A stretch of 20,264 bases of DNA from Chara braunii (GCA_003427395.1 BFEA01000104.1:2252123-2272386); one strand, 5' to 3'; shown: positions 7,968-17,356, numbered from the stretch's first letter. Program-made: numbers and translations. The notes: a model not told the origin generated them from the sequence alone.

Positions 7968-9780
7968 TTGCCACGTCACTGGTGTTCAACTCTTGCCACA
8001 TCACTGGTGTTCAATTCTCTTAATTGTCTTCCCTTCGTAGTCTATCCGTGACGCATTCTGCTTCACCATCAAACTACTACTTCGCCGAGTGTTTGCGCTC
8101 TGATAGCGCAATGATTACCTCCCTCCCTACTCCTAGCGCTCGCGTCTGGTCAACACGTAGCTTCTTGCCACATGTTAATCTTGACACTTTGTTCCGAGAA
8201 CGAGAAGCCGCGAACACAGTTTTGCAAGCCCCTCAATCGCTCCCTCCGTCATCAACCCGCTTGTTTTATGGCGTTGCCTTTCTATCCAAGCGAATCAATG
8301 AAACAACTTCGCTTGATTGTCTTCCCTTCGTAGACGCCCCGTGTCCCATTGCGGCTTCCCCATCGAAACAGTACTTTGCCTGAGTGTTTGCGCGCTGAAA
8401 GCACTTTGATTACCTCTGGCCTCCTTACCTTCCCTACTCCTAGCGCTAGCCTGTAGTCAACACGTGGCGTCTAACCATGTATCCACCCTGACACTGCGTT
8501 CCGAGCACGAGCAGCTCCCCATTGTCGCATTGCCATCGCATTACTACTTTACCAAATATTTGCGTGCTAACGGCGCTTTTGATCACCTTCAAGTTCCACC
8601 TCCTTACCTTCCATATGACATGTTTTTCTTGTCCAAGTAATTCACTGAAACCATATTGCTTAATTGTCTTCCTTTCGTAGTCTACCCGTGCCACATTGCC
8701 GCTTCACTATCAAACTACTGCTTTGCCAAGAGTTGCGCTTAGATCAGCACCCTCCTCCCTCACACCCCTCCTCCTTCCTTCCCTACTCCTAGCGCTAGCC
8801 CCTTGTGAACACGTACTCTATGACGTGTCCTTTCTGTCCACGTAAATTACTGAAACAATAATTTTTTATTGGCTTTGCTTCGTAGTTGACTTGTGACGCG
8901 TTACCTCATCACCATCGAACTTTTGCTTCATCAAGTATTGCGCATTGACGTCGGAATCGACTCGTGATGGGTTGCCATATCACATCGAACTTTCTGCTGC
9001 GCCGAGTGTTGCGCGCTAAAGTCCCTTAGTGTTTTCGCTTGGTAGTCGACCCGTGATGCATTGCCGTGTCACCATCGAACTTCTGCATCACCAAGTGTGG
9101 CGCGTCGATGTCGCTTAGTGTCTTCGCTTCATATTATACTCGTGACGCAATGCCGCATCACCATCTAGCTTCTGCTTCACCGATTATTACTTGTTGACGT
9201 CACTTAGTGTCTTCGCTTCGTAGTCGACCCGTGACGCGGTGCCGCATCACCATCTAACTTCTGCTTCACCGATCGAGCTTCTACTTCACCGAGTGTTGCG
9301 CGCTGGCGTTTTGAGAACGAAGAGTTCTCAGTCCACAGTCGAGAACTCAGCTCCGCAAACCTGACACAGCTGCGAGCCCAGCTCCGCAAGCCTGTTGCAA
9401 CGAGTAGGCCCTTACAAGCGCTCCCTCCGTCTTCAACCTGCTTGCTCTATTACGTATCATTTCTGTCCAATCAAATCATTGGAACAACATCACTTGATCA
9501 TCTGCCCTTCGTAGTCAACCCTTGACACATTGCCGCTGCACTATCCAACTACTGAATCGCTGAGCGTTTGCACACTGACGTCGCGTTGATCACCTCCCTC
9601 TTCCTAACCTTCCCTATTCCTAGCGCTAGCCCTTGGTCGACACATGACGTCTTGCCACGTGTCTACCCTGGCGCTGCGTTCCGAGATCGAGGAGTTCTCG
9701 GTCCACAACCGCGAACCCGGCTCCGCAAGCCTGCTGCGGCGACTAGGCCCTCGCTATCGCTCCCACTACTGCGCTCCTGA
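7968..9780 (+). repeat. Diverged tandem-repeat array
   Basis: One sequence family recurs throughout. Landmarks are CTTCGTAGTCGACCCGTGA (forms near 8033, 8328, 8669, 8878, 9041, 9212 and 9508), TTCACCGAGTGTTGCGCGC, CCCTACTCCTAGCGCTAGCC (8134, 8440, 8783, 9614) and CACTGCGTTCCGAG. Full units are about 295-340 bases. Between about 8880 and 9305 a shortened unit of roughly 70-95 bases, keeping only the GTCGACCCGTGA to GTTGCGCGC part, repeats about five times. Copies are strongly diverged. A separate 25-bp doublet (TTGCCACRTCACTGGTGTTC) opens the array at 7968 and 7993. No coding frame persists across units. Confidence 0.8.
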
Positions 9781-9793
9781 AAGGGGTGGAAGA

Positions 9794-9945
9794 TTCCATC
9801 TGTACTCATAGGCTTTTGAAAAGTCTATGAAGATGAACGCGACATTACATTTGGACTCGCGATAAAGTCTCAGCAGTTCGTTGACAAAATACGCTGCCCC
9901 TTGACCAGTTTGGGATGTTTGGATGCTAACACTGAACCTTAGTAA
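9794..9945 (-). pseudogene. Fragment of a second LINE reverse transcriptase
   Basis: The minus strand encodes SQTGQGAAYFVNELLRLYRE then CNVAFIFIDFSKAYEY. This matches the RT block running from SQxGF to the FIDFSKAYD catalytic motif; the usual Gly-Phe is Gly-Gln and the catalytic Asp of AYD is Glu. Its sequence differs from the RT at 654-1277 (VVFIDFKKPFDHVDW), so it comes from another element. Nothing recognisable of the rest survives on either side. Confidence 0.7.
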
Positions 9946-10739
9946 AGATGACATGTGCAACATCCAATGGTTCAGAGCCACCCGATCCCGCCCGACGAAA
10001 GTGGCATCTCTTCAATGGTAGATTGAACTTATATGCCTCCCTACCAAGGACTTTCCCTACCTTGGTGCAGGTCCTGCCAGTGCGCCTTCCCAGCCCACAA
10101 ATGCACAAAGACACGAACACATATTCCATGAGCGACAGGACTCAATGTGGCTCTGGAGATCCAGGGGAGGGGAAGGCAATGTGGCACGACTTACCTCATG
10201 GTAGTGCCCGTCCCTTCTGCTCTAGATATGTACGGTTTATCAGCTAGTCGTTGGTGGGCAGGCAGTGATGTTCTATCTGCCATTGTAGCGAGGCCATCTT
10301 CGCCGGCCCGAACCTCGTGGTCGAGAACCATCGGATGGGGTGGATTGCTTCAGTTCCTACATTCAGATGAGACCTCCATCGAAGCGTTGCAAGTATAGAT
10401 AGGGGGCGCAACGCTATCGGGAGCGCTGCGCCCCGCCCGATGCTACGTGGTCCTGGAGATGGCGCGCGGCGGCGATGGCGGCCTTTTTGAAGTCCAGGCG
10501 CTTAGCGCACGTGCAGGAGACCGCAGGCGCTTGACCACACCATCTCACAAGTTGAGGTGGCAGGTGGTCTGACTCCCGGTGGCGTTCAGTTTCTGGGAGT
10601 TCCACGTTTCACTCCATTGCCGCTGTGTTGCTGCACGTGGCTTACGGCCTGAAAGGCGTTGGCTTTGTCGATGTCTGTGGAGTACAGTGGAGTTAGCCCT
10701 AGGTACCCTAAAGTGTGAGTGATTACAGTAACGGCCGGT
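9946..10739. other. No recognisable gene
   Basis: About 800 bases of moderate to high GC. Open frames on both strands stay below 100 codons and match nothing I recognise. The only structure noted is an inverted repeat at 10403-10434 (GGGGCGCA and TGCGCCCC). A splice-donor-like ATGAGGTAAGT occurs on the minus strand near 10200 but has no convincing exon attached. Confidence 0.5.
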
Positions 10740-11036
10740 CATTGGGGTACTGCTCGCCATCATCCTTGCTCTCACCATCACTATCAGATCGCGATCGTCA
10801 TCATCACCATCGAGGTTTCATCATCAAGGTTTGCTAGCATCATCATCATCAGGGTGTTGCTCGTCATCAGCATCGTCAGCAGCAACATCAAAATCATCAT
10901 CGACATCGTCATCAAGGTAATGTTTCGTCATCATCATCAGGGTGCCGCTCGTCACCACCATCATCATCATCAGGGTACTATCATCAAAGGTGCTCGTCAT
11001 GAACACCATCATTTGCGTTATCATCATCATCATCAT

Positions 11037-11071
<35 letters not shown>

Positions 11072-11166
11072 CCGTCATCATCATCATCATTCTCATCAGG
11101 TTATCATCAAAGGTGCTTGTCATCAATACCATCACCATCCTTTTGCCAATCATAGGGCGCGGTGCG

Positions 11167-11207
<41 letters not shown>

Positions 11208-11397
11208 GTCATCATCAAATCATCATCATCAGGGATGCTCGCCATCACCACCATCACCACCATCACCACCATCATCATCGTCATCATCAAATCATCATCA
11301 TTAGTGATGCTCGCCATCACCACCATCATCATCCTGTAGTCATTACAGGGCGCTATGCGTCAGCATCAGCAGCAGCATCATCAGCATCAATCATCAT

Positions 11398-11430
<33 letters not shown>

Positions 11431-11780
11431 ATCATCATAAATAGCTTGTTCATCATCATCATCATCATCATCGTCATCATCAAATCATCATCATCAGGGA
11501 TGGTCGCCATCACCACCACCATCATCGTCATCATCAAATCATCATCATTTGTGATGCTCGTCATCACCACCATCATCATCCTGTAGTCATTACAGGGCGC
11601 TGTGCGTCAGCATCATCAGCATCAGCAACAGCATCATCAGCATCAATCATCATAAATAACTTGTAATCATAGGGTTGGTGCTGCTCTTAGTATGAGCAGC
11701 TTCATCAGTCTGTCTTTATTCTCATCATTACCATCATCACCATCAACATACTAATCATCATCATCTTCAGGGTTCTGTTC
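10740..11780. repeat. CAT/ATC-rich satellite-like array
   Basis: More than 1 kb dominated by CAT (ATC, TCA) triplets. Near-pure runs lie at about 11018-11090, 11167-11235, 11398-11431 and 11451-11475, broken by recurring spacers such as CAGGGATGCTCGCCATCACC and CTGTAGTCATTACAGGGCGC. Long open frames on both strands encode poly-His, poly-Ile, poly-Ser or poly-Met and are artefacts of the triplet. Confidence 0.95.
11205..11657. repeat. 247-bp higher-order duplication inside the CAT array
   Basis: The block ending CTGTAGTCATTACAGGGCGC is present at 11334 and again at 11581, offset 247. Both are preceded by matching CAT/GATGCTCGCCATCACCACC stretches and followed by GCGTCAGCATC and ATCAATCATCATAAAT. 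A more degraded third relative (ATCATAGGGCGCGGTGCGTC) lies at 11149-11168. Confidence 0.8.
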
Positions 11781-11931
11781 ACCGTCATCTACAAAAACAA
11801 AAAAAACCTCATCTACCGTTTCTCTATCACGATTTTCAGAATTTTTGACCGGAAGTGTTCTTCCTTTCTCCACTATTAATTTCCAATTTCTAATTCCCCT
11901 TTGGGCACACTAATGAATTATTTTTGAGCGG

Positions 11932-12640
11932 GTGGGGGGTTGGGGTTTTAAGGAGGAGAGCTCTACTCTGCAGGGGCTTCACAAGGCGGGGGGTGAATGC
12001 CCTGGAGGGAGTGGGGGCAGATTTTGGGGGATACCCTATTCTGGGGCTGGGAGAGATGTATGGGGTGACATCATATCCCTGCAGAGGCAGTTTGGGGTAA
12101 GGGGTTGGCTGAGGCACACTTGATGTCTTAGTGGAAGATGGGGGGGGAAGCAGGTATGTCCCAAGTTGGCGGCCGATAAAGGAAGCTTGTGATCAGGGCA
12201 GTCCTTTTCAGTGGAGGCAGCGGAGGGACAGGGGGAGATGGAGGAAAGGGGGGGAAATAATCTACAGAAACGTCCAGTATTCGGATACTCCTCTTAAACA
12301 TAAACAAATTGTTTCTGGTGGGGTGGTGGGCTGGTTCAAAGGGGGAGAGCTCTACTCTGCAAGGGCGTCACAAGGAGGGAGGCGATTGCCCTGAAGGGAG
12401 ATGGGGCAGATTTTGGGGGATGGTCTATTCTGGGGCTGGGGGAGATGTATGGGGTGGCATCATACCACAGTGGAGGCGGACTAGGGCAAGGGGTTGGCAG
12501 AGGCATTCTTTGGGTGGGAACTGGATGCCTTTGTGGGAGTAGGGGGGAAACGGGTCTGTCCCAAGTTGGGGCTGATGAGGAGTGCCTGTGATCAGGGGCG
12601 GTCNTTTTTGGNGGAGGCAGCGGTGGGGCAGGGGGATGAG
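11932..12640. repeat. Pair of G-rich direct repeats, 389 bp apart
   Basis: Copy 1 at about 11932-12245 and copy 2 at about 12318-12640 share GGAGAGCTCTACTCTGCA (11961 versus 12350), GCAGATTTTGGGGGAT, CTATTCTGGGGCTGGG-GAGATGTATGGGGTG, GTCCCAAGTTGG and CTTGTGATCAGGG-type segments. The plus strand is very G-rich, with many runs of four or more G. Two ambiguous bases occur in copy 2 at 12604 and 12612. No gene was recognised. Confidence 0.8.
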
Positions 12641-12814
12641 GGGGACAGGGGGGTAGTTCTATACTCCTTGATTTTTCCGAGTTTTTAAAATAAGCACCCT
12701 TGTTATTCCTGGTAGTTTGAAGAATCTCTCAGGACTCTGAGGGTTTGCTGGCGGTTTGTACGAATCTACACTGGAATCAGGCTGTTATATTCAGGATCCG
12801 TAGCTGTTCAACGC

Positions 12815-13000
12815 CAGAACGACGCTGGCCGGAGCTGGGGTGATGCCCTGTAACTTGCCGAAGGTGAGGGCATGAGGCCTTGTAGAGAGATCTGGGGATG
12901 CTATGCGGGGGCATCCTAATGGACAGTTGGGGGTTGCTGACATAGGACGACACTGGCCGGAGCTGGAGTGAGTCACGCCGCTCTGTAACCTAGCGGAAAG
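12815..13000. repeat. Short tandem pair, 128-bp period
   Basis: CTGGCCGGAGCTGGRGTGA occurs at 12825 and 12953. Each copy is followed by a CTGTAAC-T-GC-GAA and GTGAGGC-type stretch. The minus strand has one frame open from 13160 to 12791 apart from a single stop at about 13018; it starts MLYRQFWPPFKIAEHLLKST and is not recognisable. Confidence 0.55.
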
Positions 13001-13185
13001 GGGGCGTGAGGCCTAGATGAGTTTGTCAGAGAATAAGTCGGTTTTAGCGAGTATTGGTATGATCTGTTGGAAATCCCTTAGATACTTGAGTGTTCGGAAA
13101 ACTGCGGTGGATTTCAGGAGGTGTTCAGCGATCTTAAAAGGAGGCCAGAATTGCCGATATAGCATAGTCTTCTATGTGGTTTTAT

Positions 13186-13218
13186 AATAATAATCATCAT
13201 CATCATCATCATCATCAT
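13186..13218. repeat. (AAT/CAT)n microsatellite
   Basis: A short run of AAT changing to CAT triplets, ending at CATATGAGGG. Confidence 0.85.
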
Positions 13219-13341
13219 ATGAGGGACGCTGAGCCCGGTTTTCAGCATGATCGGTTCGGTCACTCCGGGTAGACTGTGAGGACCCCGGCCTCAAGCTTCT
13301 TGTTGATAATATCAGCCTTGGGCACTGGGCCCGTGTTTTTC

Positions 13342-13344
<3 letters not shown>

Positions 13345-13381
<37 letters not shown>

Positions 13382-13382
13382 N
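13345..13382. repeat. Poly-A tract with ambiguous base
   Basis: 37 A's followed by an N at 13382. The true length is uncertain, and this may be an assembly or polymerase-slippage artefact. Confidence 0.9.
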
Positions 13383-13444
13383 GTTTGTCTCTTTTGTGCA
13401 TAGGACTCGTGAGTTCTTCACTGCGCCATGCTGTGTGGCGAAGA

Positions 13445-13542
13445 GGGTTTTTCTGTCGAAAGAGGGAATGTCGAAAATTTCCTGACATGTGTCGAATTTC
13501 GTCGAATTTCGTGATGTTTCGACATTGGTGTGGCGAGGCCCT
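13445..13542 (+). mobile_element. Partial copy of the TGTCGAAA inverted-repeat element (right end)
   Basis: It ends CATTGGTGTGGCGAGGCCCT, identical to the right end of the full copy at 14042. The last 27 bases of the two ends are the same and lie exactly 500 bases apart. The preceding 70 bases hold repeated TGTCGAAA/TTTCGACA motifs. I see no matching left end upstream, so this copy looks truncated. Confidence 0.65.
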
Positions 13543-13576
13543 TCGTAGAGTGAAACAAAAAACTGTGGGGCAGTGT

Positions 13577-13590
13577 GGGCATACTCACAC
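13577..13590. repeat. GGGCATACTCACAC motif, left copy
   Basis: The exact inverted partner, GTGTGAGTATGCCC, lies at 14059-14072, so the pair brackets the element at 13674-14042. Related motifs occur at 18459-18472 (GTGTGAGAATGCCC) and 19139-19152 (GGGCATACTCGCAC). Confidence 0.6.
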
Positions 13591-13673
13591 CAGGCCCTTT
13601 TAACTTATTTATGGACGTGGTCCCGGTTAGAGGCATCCAGGTCTGGCCGTAATTGCAGTCAGATGCATTTTTA

Positions 13674-14042
13674 AGGGCCTCGCCACACCAATGTAGAAAC
13701 GGTGAAATTTTCGACAACTGTCAGATCACTTTCGACATTCACCGTTTCCACACAATGGCCGCCTTCGCCACACCGCTTTCTAGAAAAGGGAAGAAAAACA
13801 AAAAAAAAGACGAAGAAAAAAAAAAAAAAAAAAAGAAGAAGAAGACACGGGATCTTGAGGCATAGATGTCGAAATCAGCACATCCTTCAACACCTCGTCT
13901 CCAGGCGGGCCGTTCGACACCCATGTGGAAAACACCTTTCTGACCATTGTCGAAAAATTTTCGACATTTTTTCTTCTACAGTCTGTGTGGCTAAGTAAAA
14001 ATGTCGAAAACTCAAGTTTCGACATTGGTGTGGCGAGGCCCT
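13674..14042. mobile_element. 369-bp non-autonomous inverted-repeat element with TGTCGAAA subterminal motifs
   Basis: The left end AGGGCCTCGCCACACCAATG and right end CATTGGTGTGGCGAGGCCCT are perfect inverted repeats; the match extends to 27 bases with one mismatch. The interior carries about eight TGTCGAAA or TTTCGACA motifs, including a nearly perfect 19-base palindrome at 13948-13966, plus an A-rich core at 13790-13850. There is no coding capacity. I could not find a clear target duplication, so the superfamily is unassigned. Confidence 0.75.
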
Positions 14043-14058
14043 AAAAGTGCTACGGGTA

Positions 14059-14072
14059 GTGTGAGTATGCCC
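14059..14072. repeat. GTGTGAGTATGCCC motif, right inverted copy
   Basis: Inverted partner of the motif at 13577-13590. From 14073 to 14384 no gene or further repeat was recognised. Confidence 0.6.
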
Positions 14073-14419
14073 ATGGGGCTCCATCACATATGGCCTTTGC
14101 AGGCAGCCCTCTCAAGCTGAACTTGGAAGAATGCTGTCATCAAAAAAGTATAGGGCCTTTGGGGCAAACAAAAACAAAAAACAAAAAAAGCCAAAGGAGG
14201 TCATGATTCCTGGGGGCGGGCAACATAGCCTCAGGCCCTCAGCCATCCACAGAGCCAGCAGCTACACTCCCTGCCCAGGCAACATCAAGGGAGGACCTGC
14301 ACGGGACCTGCATACAACTTCAGGAAAAGGGAATAATTAATAATTATCAACAATATGATTAATTCTATCTGTCATGTATCAATCAGGGACGCTGGACCGG
14401 CTTTCCAGCAGGTGCTGTG

Positions 14420-14463
14420 GTGGTCCCCACCAATGGATGGAGCCTTCCAGAGGTGGGGACCAC
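14420..14463. repeat. 12-bp inverted repeat
   Basis: GTGGTCCCCACC (14420-14431) and GGTGGGGACCAC (14452-14463) are perfect inverted repeats around a 20-base loop. The loop-side sequence TCCCCACCAATGGATGGAGC recurs at 16220 with one difference. Confidence 0.7.
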
Positions 14464-14591
14464 TTTGCGGGGCTGCTGCTCTTATGACCCTGGAAAGTTG
14501 GAAAGTGGACGAGTTCTAGAGAAGTTTGCTGTAGGGAAAAAAGAAAAAAAGAAAAAAGAAACAACTTCAAACAAGGACATCATACGGCCTA

Positions 14592-14696
14592 CAGTCTTCC
14601 CCCGAATACAACGTACGGTCATTATAGCTGAATTTAGACTGAAAGGTGCACCAAATTCAGCTATAATGACCGTACGTTGTATTGGGTGGAAGACTG
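14592..14696. mobile_element. 105-bp Tc1/mariner-like foldback MITE
   Basis: It is flanked by TA at 14590-14591 and 14697-14698. It starts CAGTCTTCC and ends GGAAGACTG. The two arms (14592-14635 and 14653-14696) match over 44 bases with two mismatches, leaving a loop of only 17 bases. The TA duplication and CAGT terminus fit Tc1/mariner-type MITEs. The element is almost entirely stem, and the high arm identity suggests recent origin or mobility. Confidence 0.85.
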
Positions 14697-14699
14697 TAG

Positions 14700-15090
14700 C
14701 ATGGTTCTGCTTGTAAATAGTCTTGTTTTTTTTTTTTGGGATTTACATATGTCATCCTTGTGCATGCTAATTTTCTCTGCCATCGCGTCGAGTGTAATAT
14801 TATTTGCTTATAGCCTTAAGGCTTATGCCAAGAACTTTGCCAGCAACCCTTTTTCAAACAATCGTTTGCAAATTGGGACGCTGGACCCCATTTCTTTTTT
14901 TTGTTTTGTTTTCCGGCTGGACCCCATTTCCATCAAGCGACTCCCCTAACTAATAGATTGGTGCCATCAACAAGTGGGGACCCGCAGGATGCTTCTCTAA
15001 GGGGAAAAAAAAAAAAAAAAAAAAAAAAATTATATAATAATAATAATAATACAAAATAAAAATAAAAAAAACACCACTCTTTCATGGTCT
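14700..15090. other. AT-rich spacer with poly-A tract
   Basis: No gene recognised. It contains a T run near 14727, two CTGGACCCCATTTC copies near 14880 and 14917, a 25-A tract at 15005-15029 and an AAT-rich stretch to 15080. Confidence 0.6.
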
Positions 15091-15094
15091 GCCC

Positions 15095-15185
15095 GTTCAC
15101 CGTGAACGGCCGTTCACAAAAAAAACACCAAATGAACGGCCGGTCACGTTCAAGTGACCGGTGCCGTTCACGTTCAGGGTGACGG
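15095..15185. repeat. Cluster of GTTCAC/GTGAAC palindromes
   Basis: GTTCACCGTGAAC (15095-15107) overlaps the 16-base perfect palindrome GTGAACGGCCGTTCAC (15102-15117). Then come CCGGTCAC (15140-15147) with its inverse GTGACCGG (15154-15161) and further GTTCACGTTC copies. The arrangement (A-rich core beside GC-rich palindromic half-sites) resembles one end of the MITE at 1282-1664, but the sequence differs and no opposite end was found. Confidence 0.8.
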
Positions 15186-16248
15186 CACTGCCACTGACTT
15201 CACATTAAATATGTTGAGAATCTGTGGAGGGGCCATTCTCTGGGCTCTCTGGTGGAGACGTTGCACCCACCAGATGGAAGGGAGATGCCTAGAGGGTGCA
15301 GAACTTACGGAATCCGTTAAAACACAGATACAGGCGGAAATCACAGTTGGGATCAGATAAAGGATGAGCTTTCCTTTGTTACTTCGTACACTGGTGGTTA
15401 CCATAGACTCATAGAGGCTGAGGAGTTGATTCAAGGAAAACCATATAAGTGACAGTTTGTTAAATCTGAAAGATTTGTTCCGCATGACAAAATCGAGATT
15501 TTATTTTTACACCCATTTGGGCTAATTTTACATTTTTCTGCGAATATCATATTACATCCCAAGGATGCCGTATGCTCATTTCAAATGCTTTCACGACAGT
15601 CTCGTAGATTCATCTGGTTGCGTTTACGGCCACATGAGTATACGCTCACTTGTGAATGATCAAATCCGGATACCCCCCCTTCGTAACATACTACGTCACA
15701 TGACCACGTTTTGTTTTGTTTTTTCCCCTGATGCTGATGGGATGAAGTCTTGTTCGAAAAGGTAACGGTTTGATTAGAGACAGAAATTTTGCAGCTCAAC
15801 TTCATGGCCAGAACAAATTTCTTACATTTCTGTTCAATTAACGAAATGCCAGTTATGTGGGAAAGAAAGGATGGGGTTAAAAGGGATCATAGATGGGAAC
15901 CAAGAGGGAGTCGTAGAAACGAAGCAGGGTCCACAGGGAGAGGAAGCAAGCGATACAAGCAGAGGCACTGAGCGTTGCTGGAGGAGTAGAAAGCAAAGGA
16001 GCAGCAAGAACATCTAGTAGCTGGAAGGGGTGCCAACACCGCCAAGCTGCGCGTAGAAAGAATGAGGAATGAGGAGTAGATTTTGGAGCAGCTGGAGGGT
16101 ACGGAAGAATGAAAGGCACTGATAGGAGGACAAGCCGAAAAAGCCGTGAGTTGTGTGAACGTAAGCCGGAGATGTAACAAGCAAGCAAGAAGAATAACAA
16201 GCCGTGAAAAGGATGAAGCTCCCCACCAATAGATGGAGCCTCTCCCCG
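15186..16248. other. No recognisable gene
   Basis: Open frames are short. The longest, 136 codons on the minus strand (16287-15877), is Leu/Ser/Pro-rich because the plus strand is purine-rich, and matches no family I know. A 21-base segment at 16220-16240 repeats the one at 14424-14444. Confidence 0.5.
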
Positions 16249-16288
16249 AGTGCTAGTGGTACCTGCTTTTATCAGTACCACTAGCACT
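16249..16288. repeat. Perfect 14-bp stem hairpin
   Basis: AGTGCTAGTGGTAC (16249-16262) and GTACCACTAGCACT (16275-16288) are exact inverted repeats around a 12-base loop. They may be a short foldback element remnant. The stretch 16290-16500 after it is purine-rich without a gene. Confidence 0.8.
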
Positions 16289-16532
16289 GCAGGGGGTGTT
16301 GTAAAAAAAAGGAAAAAAAGGAAGAGGGGAAAAAGGAGCAGAGGGAGGAGAGGGAAGCGAGAGGCACAGGCAAATGAAGGAGGACAACCTAGTAATTGAG
16401 GAAACGGAGGTAAAAAAGGGGAAAAGAAACAGGAAATTCTTGCAAGGAGAGGTCAAGAGCAGAGTGTGAAAAGCAGACAGTGGCAAGGGGGGGTGAAGAA
16501 GAGGTGGTGGTTTTGAGCTAAGTCGCGAACAA

Positions 16533-16844
16533 GGCTGATCAAGCACACTGTCAGCCAGACTCAGCCTTGGCAGCCAGACAACCGGAATACTTCTGGGATC
16601 AATCAAATTATTTAGGATGAAACAGCAATTCCAGATCCTTACTATTACTGTATTACAAGAGCCTACATGAAGCACACTAAGTGAACACTTGTGCCACACT
16701 AAAGAGAGGCAACCATTATATGAAACGAACTGCTTCTCCCCGTGTTGGTATCCCTCCCTCCCTTCCTTCCTTCCTTCCCTCCTTCCTTCCCTCCTTCCTT
16801 CCCTCCTTCCTTCCTGTTCCACAATAAAGCTGAACCACCGACAG
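16533..16844 (+). repeat. About 300-bp tandem repeat, copy 1
   Basis: It begins GGCTGATCAAGCACACTGTCAG, passes through GGATGAAACAGCAATTCCAG and CACTAAGTGAACA, and ends in a CCTT/CCCTT microsatellite (16750-16813) followed by TGTTCCACAATAAAGC. Copies 2 and 3 follow head to tail with the same order of landmarks, 312 bases to the next start. Confidence 0.85.
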
Positions 16845-17356
16845 GGCTGATTGGGCACACTGTCAGCGTAGGCAGCCAGAAAACCGAATGCTTCTGACAC
16901 ATATCGAATTTAATTTATTAAACCACCAGTACCTGGCCCAGCTATCGGCCCCGGCGCTTCCCGTATACGCGCCGCGCCATTAAATTTCGGGCTTCGGCCT
17001 GCCGGACCGGATTGGCTGGAGGCCGCAGGCAAAACGAAAAAGAAAATTGCGACGGAGGTTCGGCAGGACTTGGCGCGCAGCGTGCTGGGAGGCTCGGATT
17101 CAATAGCTGAGCGAGGTACTGGTGGTTTAAGGATGAAACAGCAATCCCAGATCCTTAACCCACCCTTGGTTACTATGATTACAAAAGTCTGCGTGAGAAA
17201 CACGAAGTGAACAATTGCCCCCCAGCAAAGAGCGGTTGTGCAAAAGTGTGAAATGAACCGCTCCTCCTTTCCTCAAGCAGTGCCCTTAAGCCTCCCGGTG
17301 TTGGTATTCCCCCCTCCCTTCCTTCCTGTTCGACGATAAAGCAGAATCACCGACAG
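16845..17356 (+). repeat. About 300-bp tandem repeat, copy 2 (interrupted)
   Basis: It has the same landmarks as copies 1 and 3 (GGCTGATTGGGCACACTGTC, GGATGAAACAGCAATCCCAG, GAAGTGAACA, short CCTT tract, TGTTCGACGATAAAGC) but is 512 bases long. Leaving out the 205-bp insert and one TTAA gives 303 bases, the family length. Confidence 0.85.
16922..17126. mobile_element. 205-bp MITE with TTAA target site (piggyBac-like)
   Basis: TTAA flanks both sides (16918-16921 and 17127-17130). The ends are perfect 13-base inverted repeats, ACCACCAGTACCT and AGGTACTGGTGGT, extending to 24 bases with two mismatches. The interior is GC-rich without a coding frame. Copy 3 of the host repeat shows the unoccupied site (TTATTAAGGATG) with a single TTAA. 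TTAA duplication is the piggyBac signature; the family's usual CCC terminus is absent, and a Harbinger-type 3-base site (TTA/TAA) cannot be fully excluded. Confidence 0.85.

Noticed and set aside
7968-9780. CRISPR-like periodic repeats
   Set aside because: Units are about 90 or 300 bases, diverged, without short constant repeats separated by unique spacers, in a eukaryotic repeat context.
10719-11579. Open frames of up to 206 codons encoding poly-His, poly-Ile, poly-Ser or poly-Met
   Set aside because: They exist on both strands and in several frames only because CAT/ATC repeats lack stop codons.
12791-13160. Minus-strand frame open apart from one stop, starting MLYRQFWPPF
   Set aside because: Too short, unrecognised, and its downstream part covers the 128-bp repeat pair; kept only as a note.
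15877-16287. 136-codon minus-strand ORF
   Set aside because: Leu/Ser/Pro-rich translation opposite purine-rich DNA, overlapping a hairpin; no recognisable domain.
16253-16900. 215-codon minus-strand ORF
   Set aside because: It spans the tandem repeat and CCTT microsatellite (Arg-Glu-Gly repeats), so it is not a gene.
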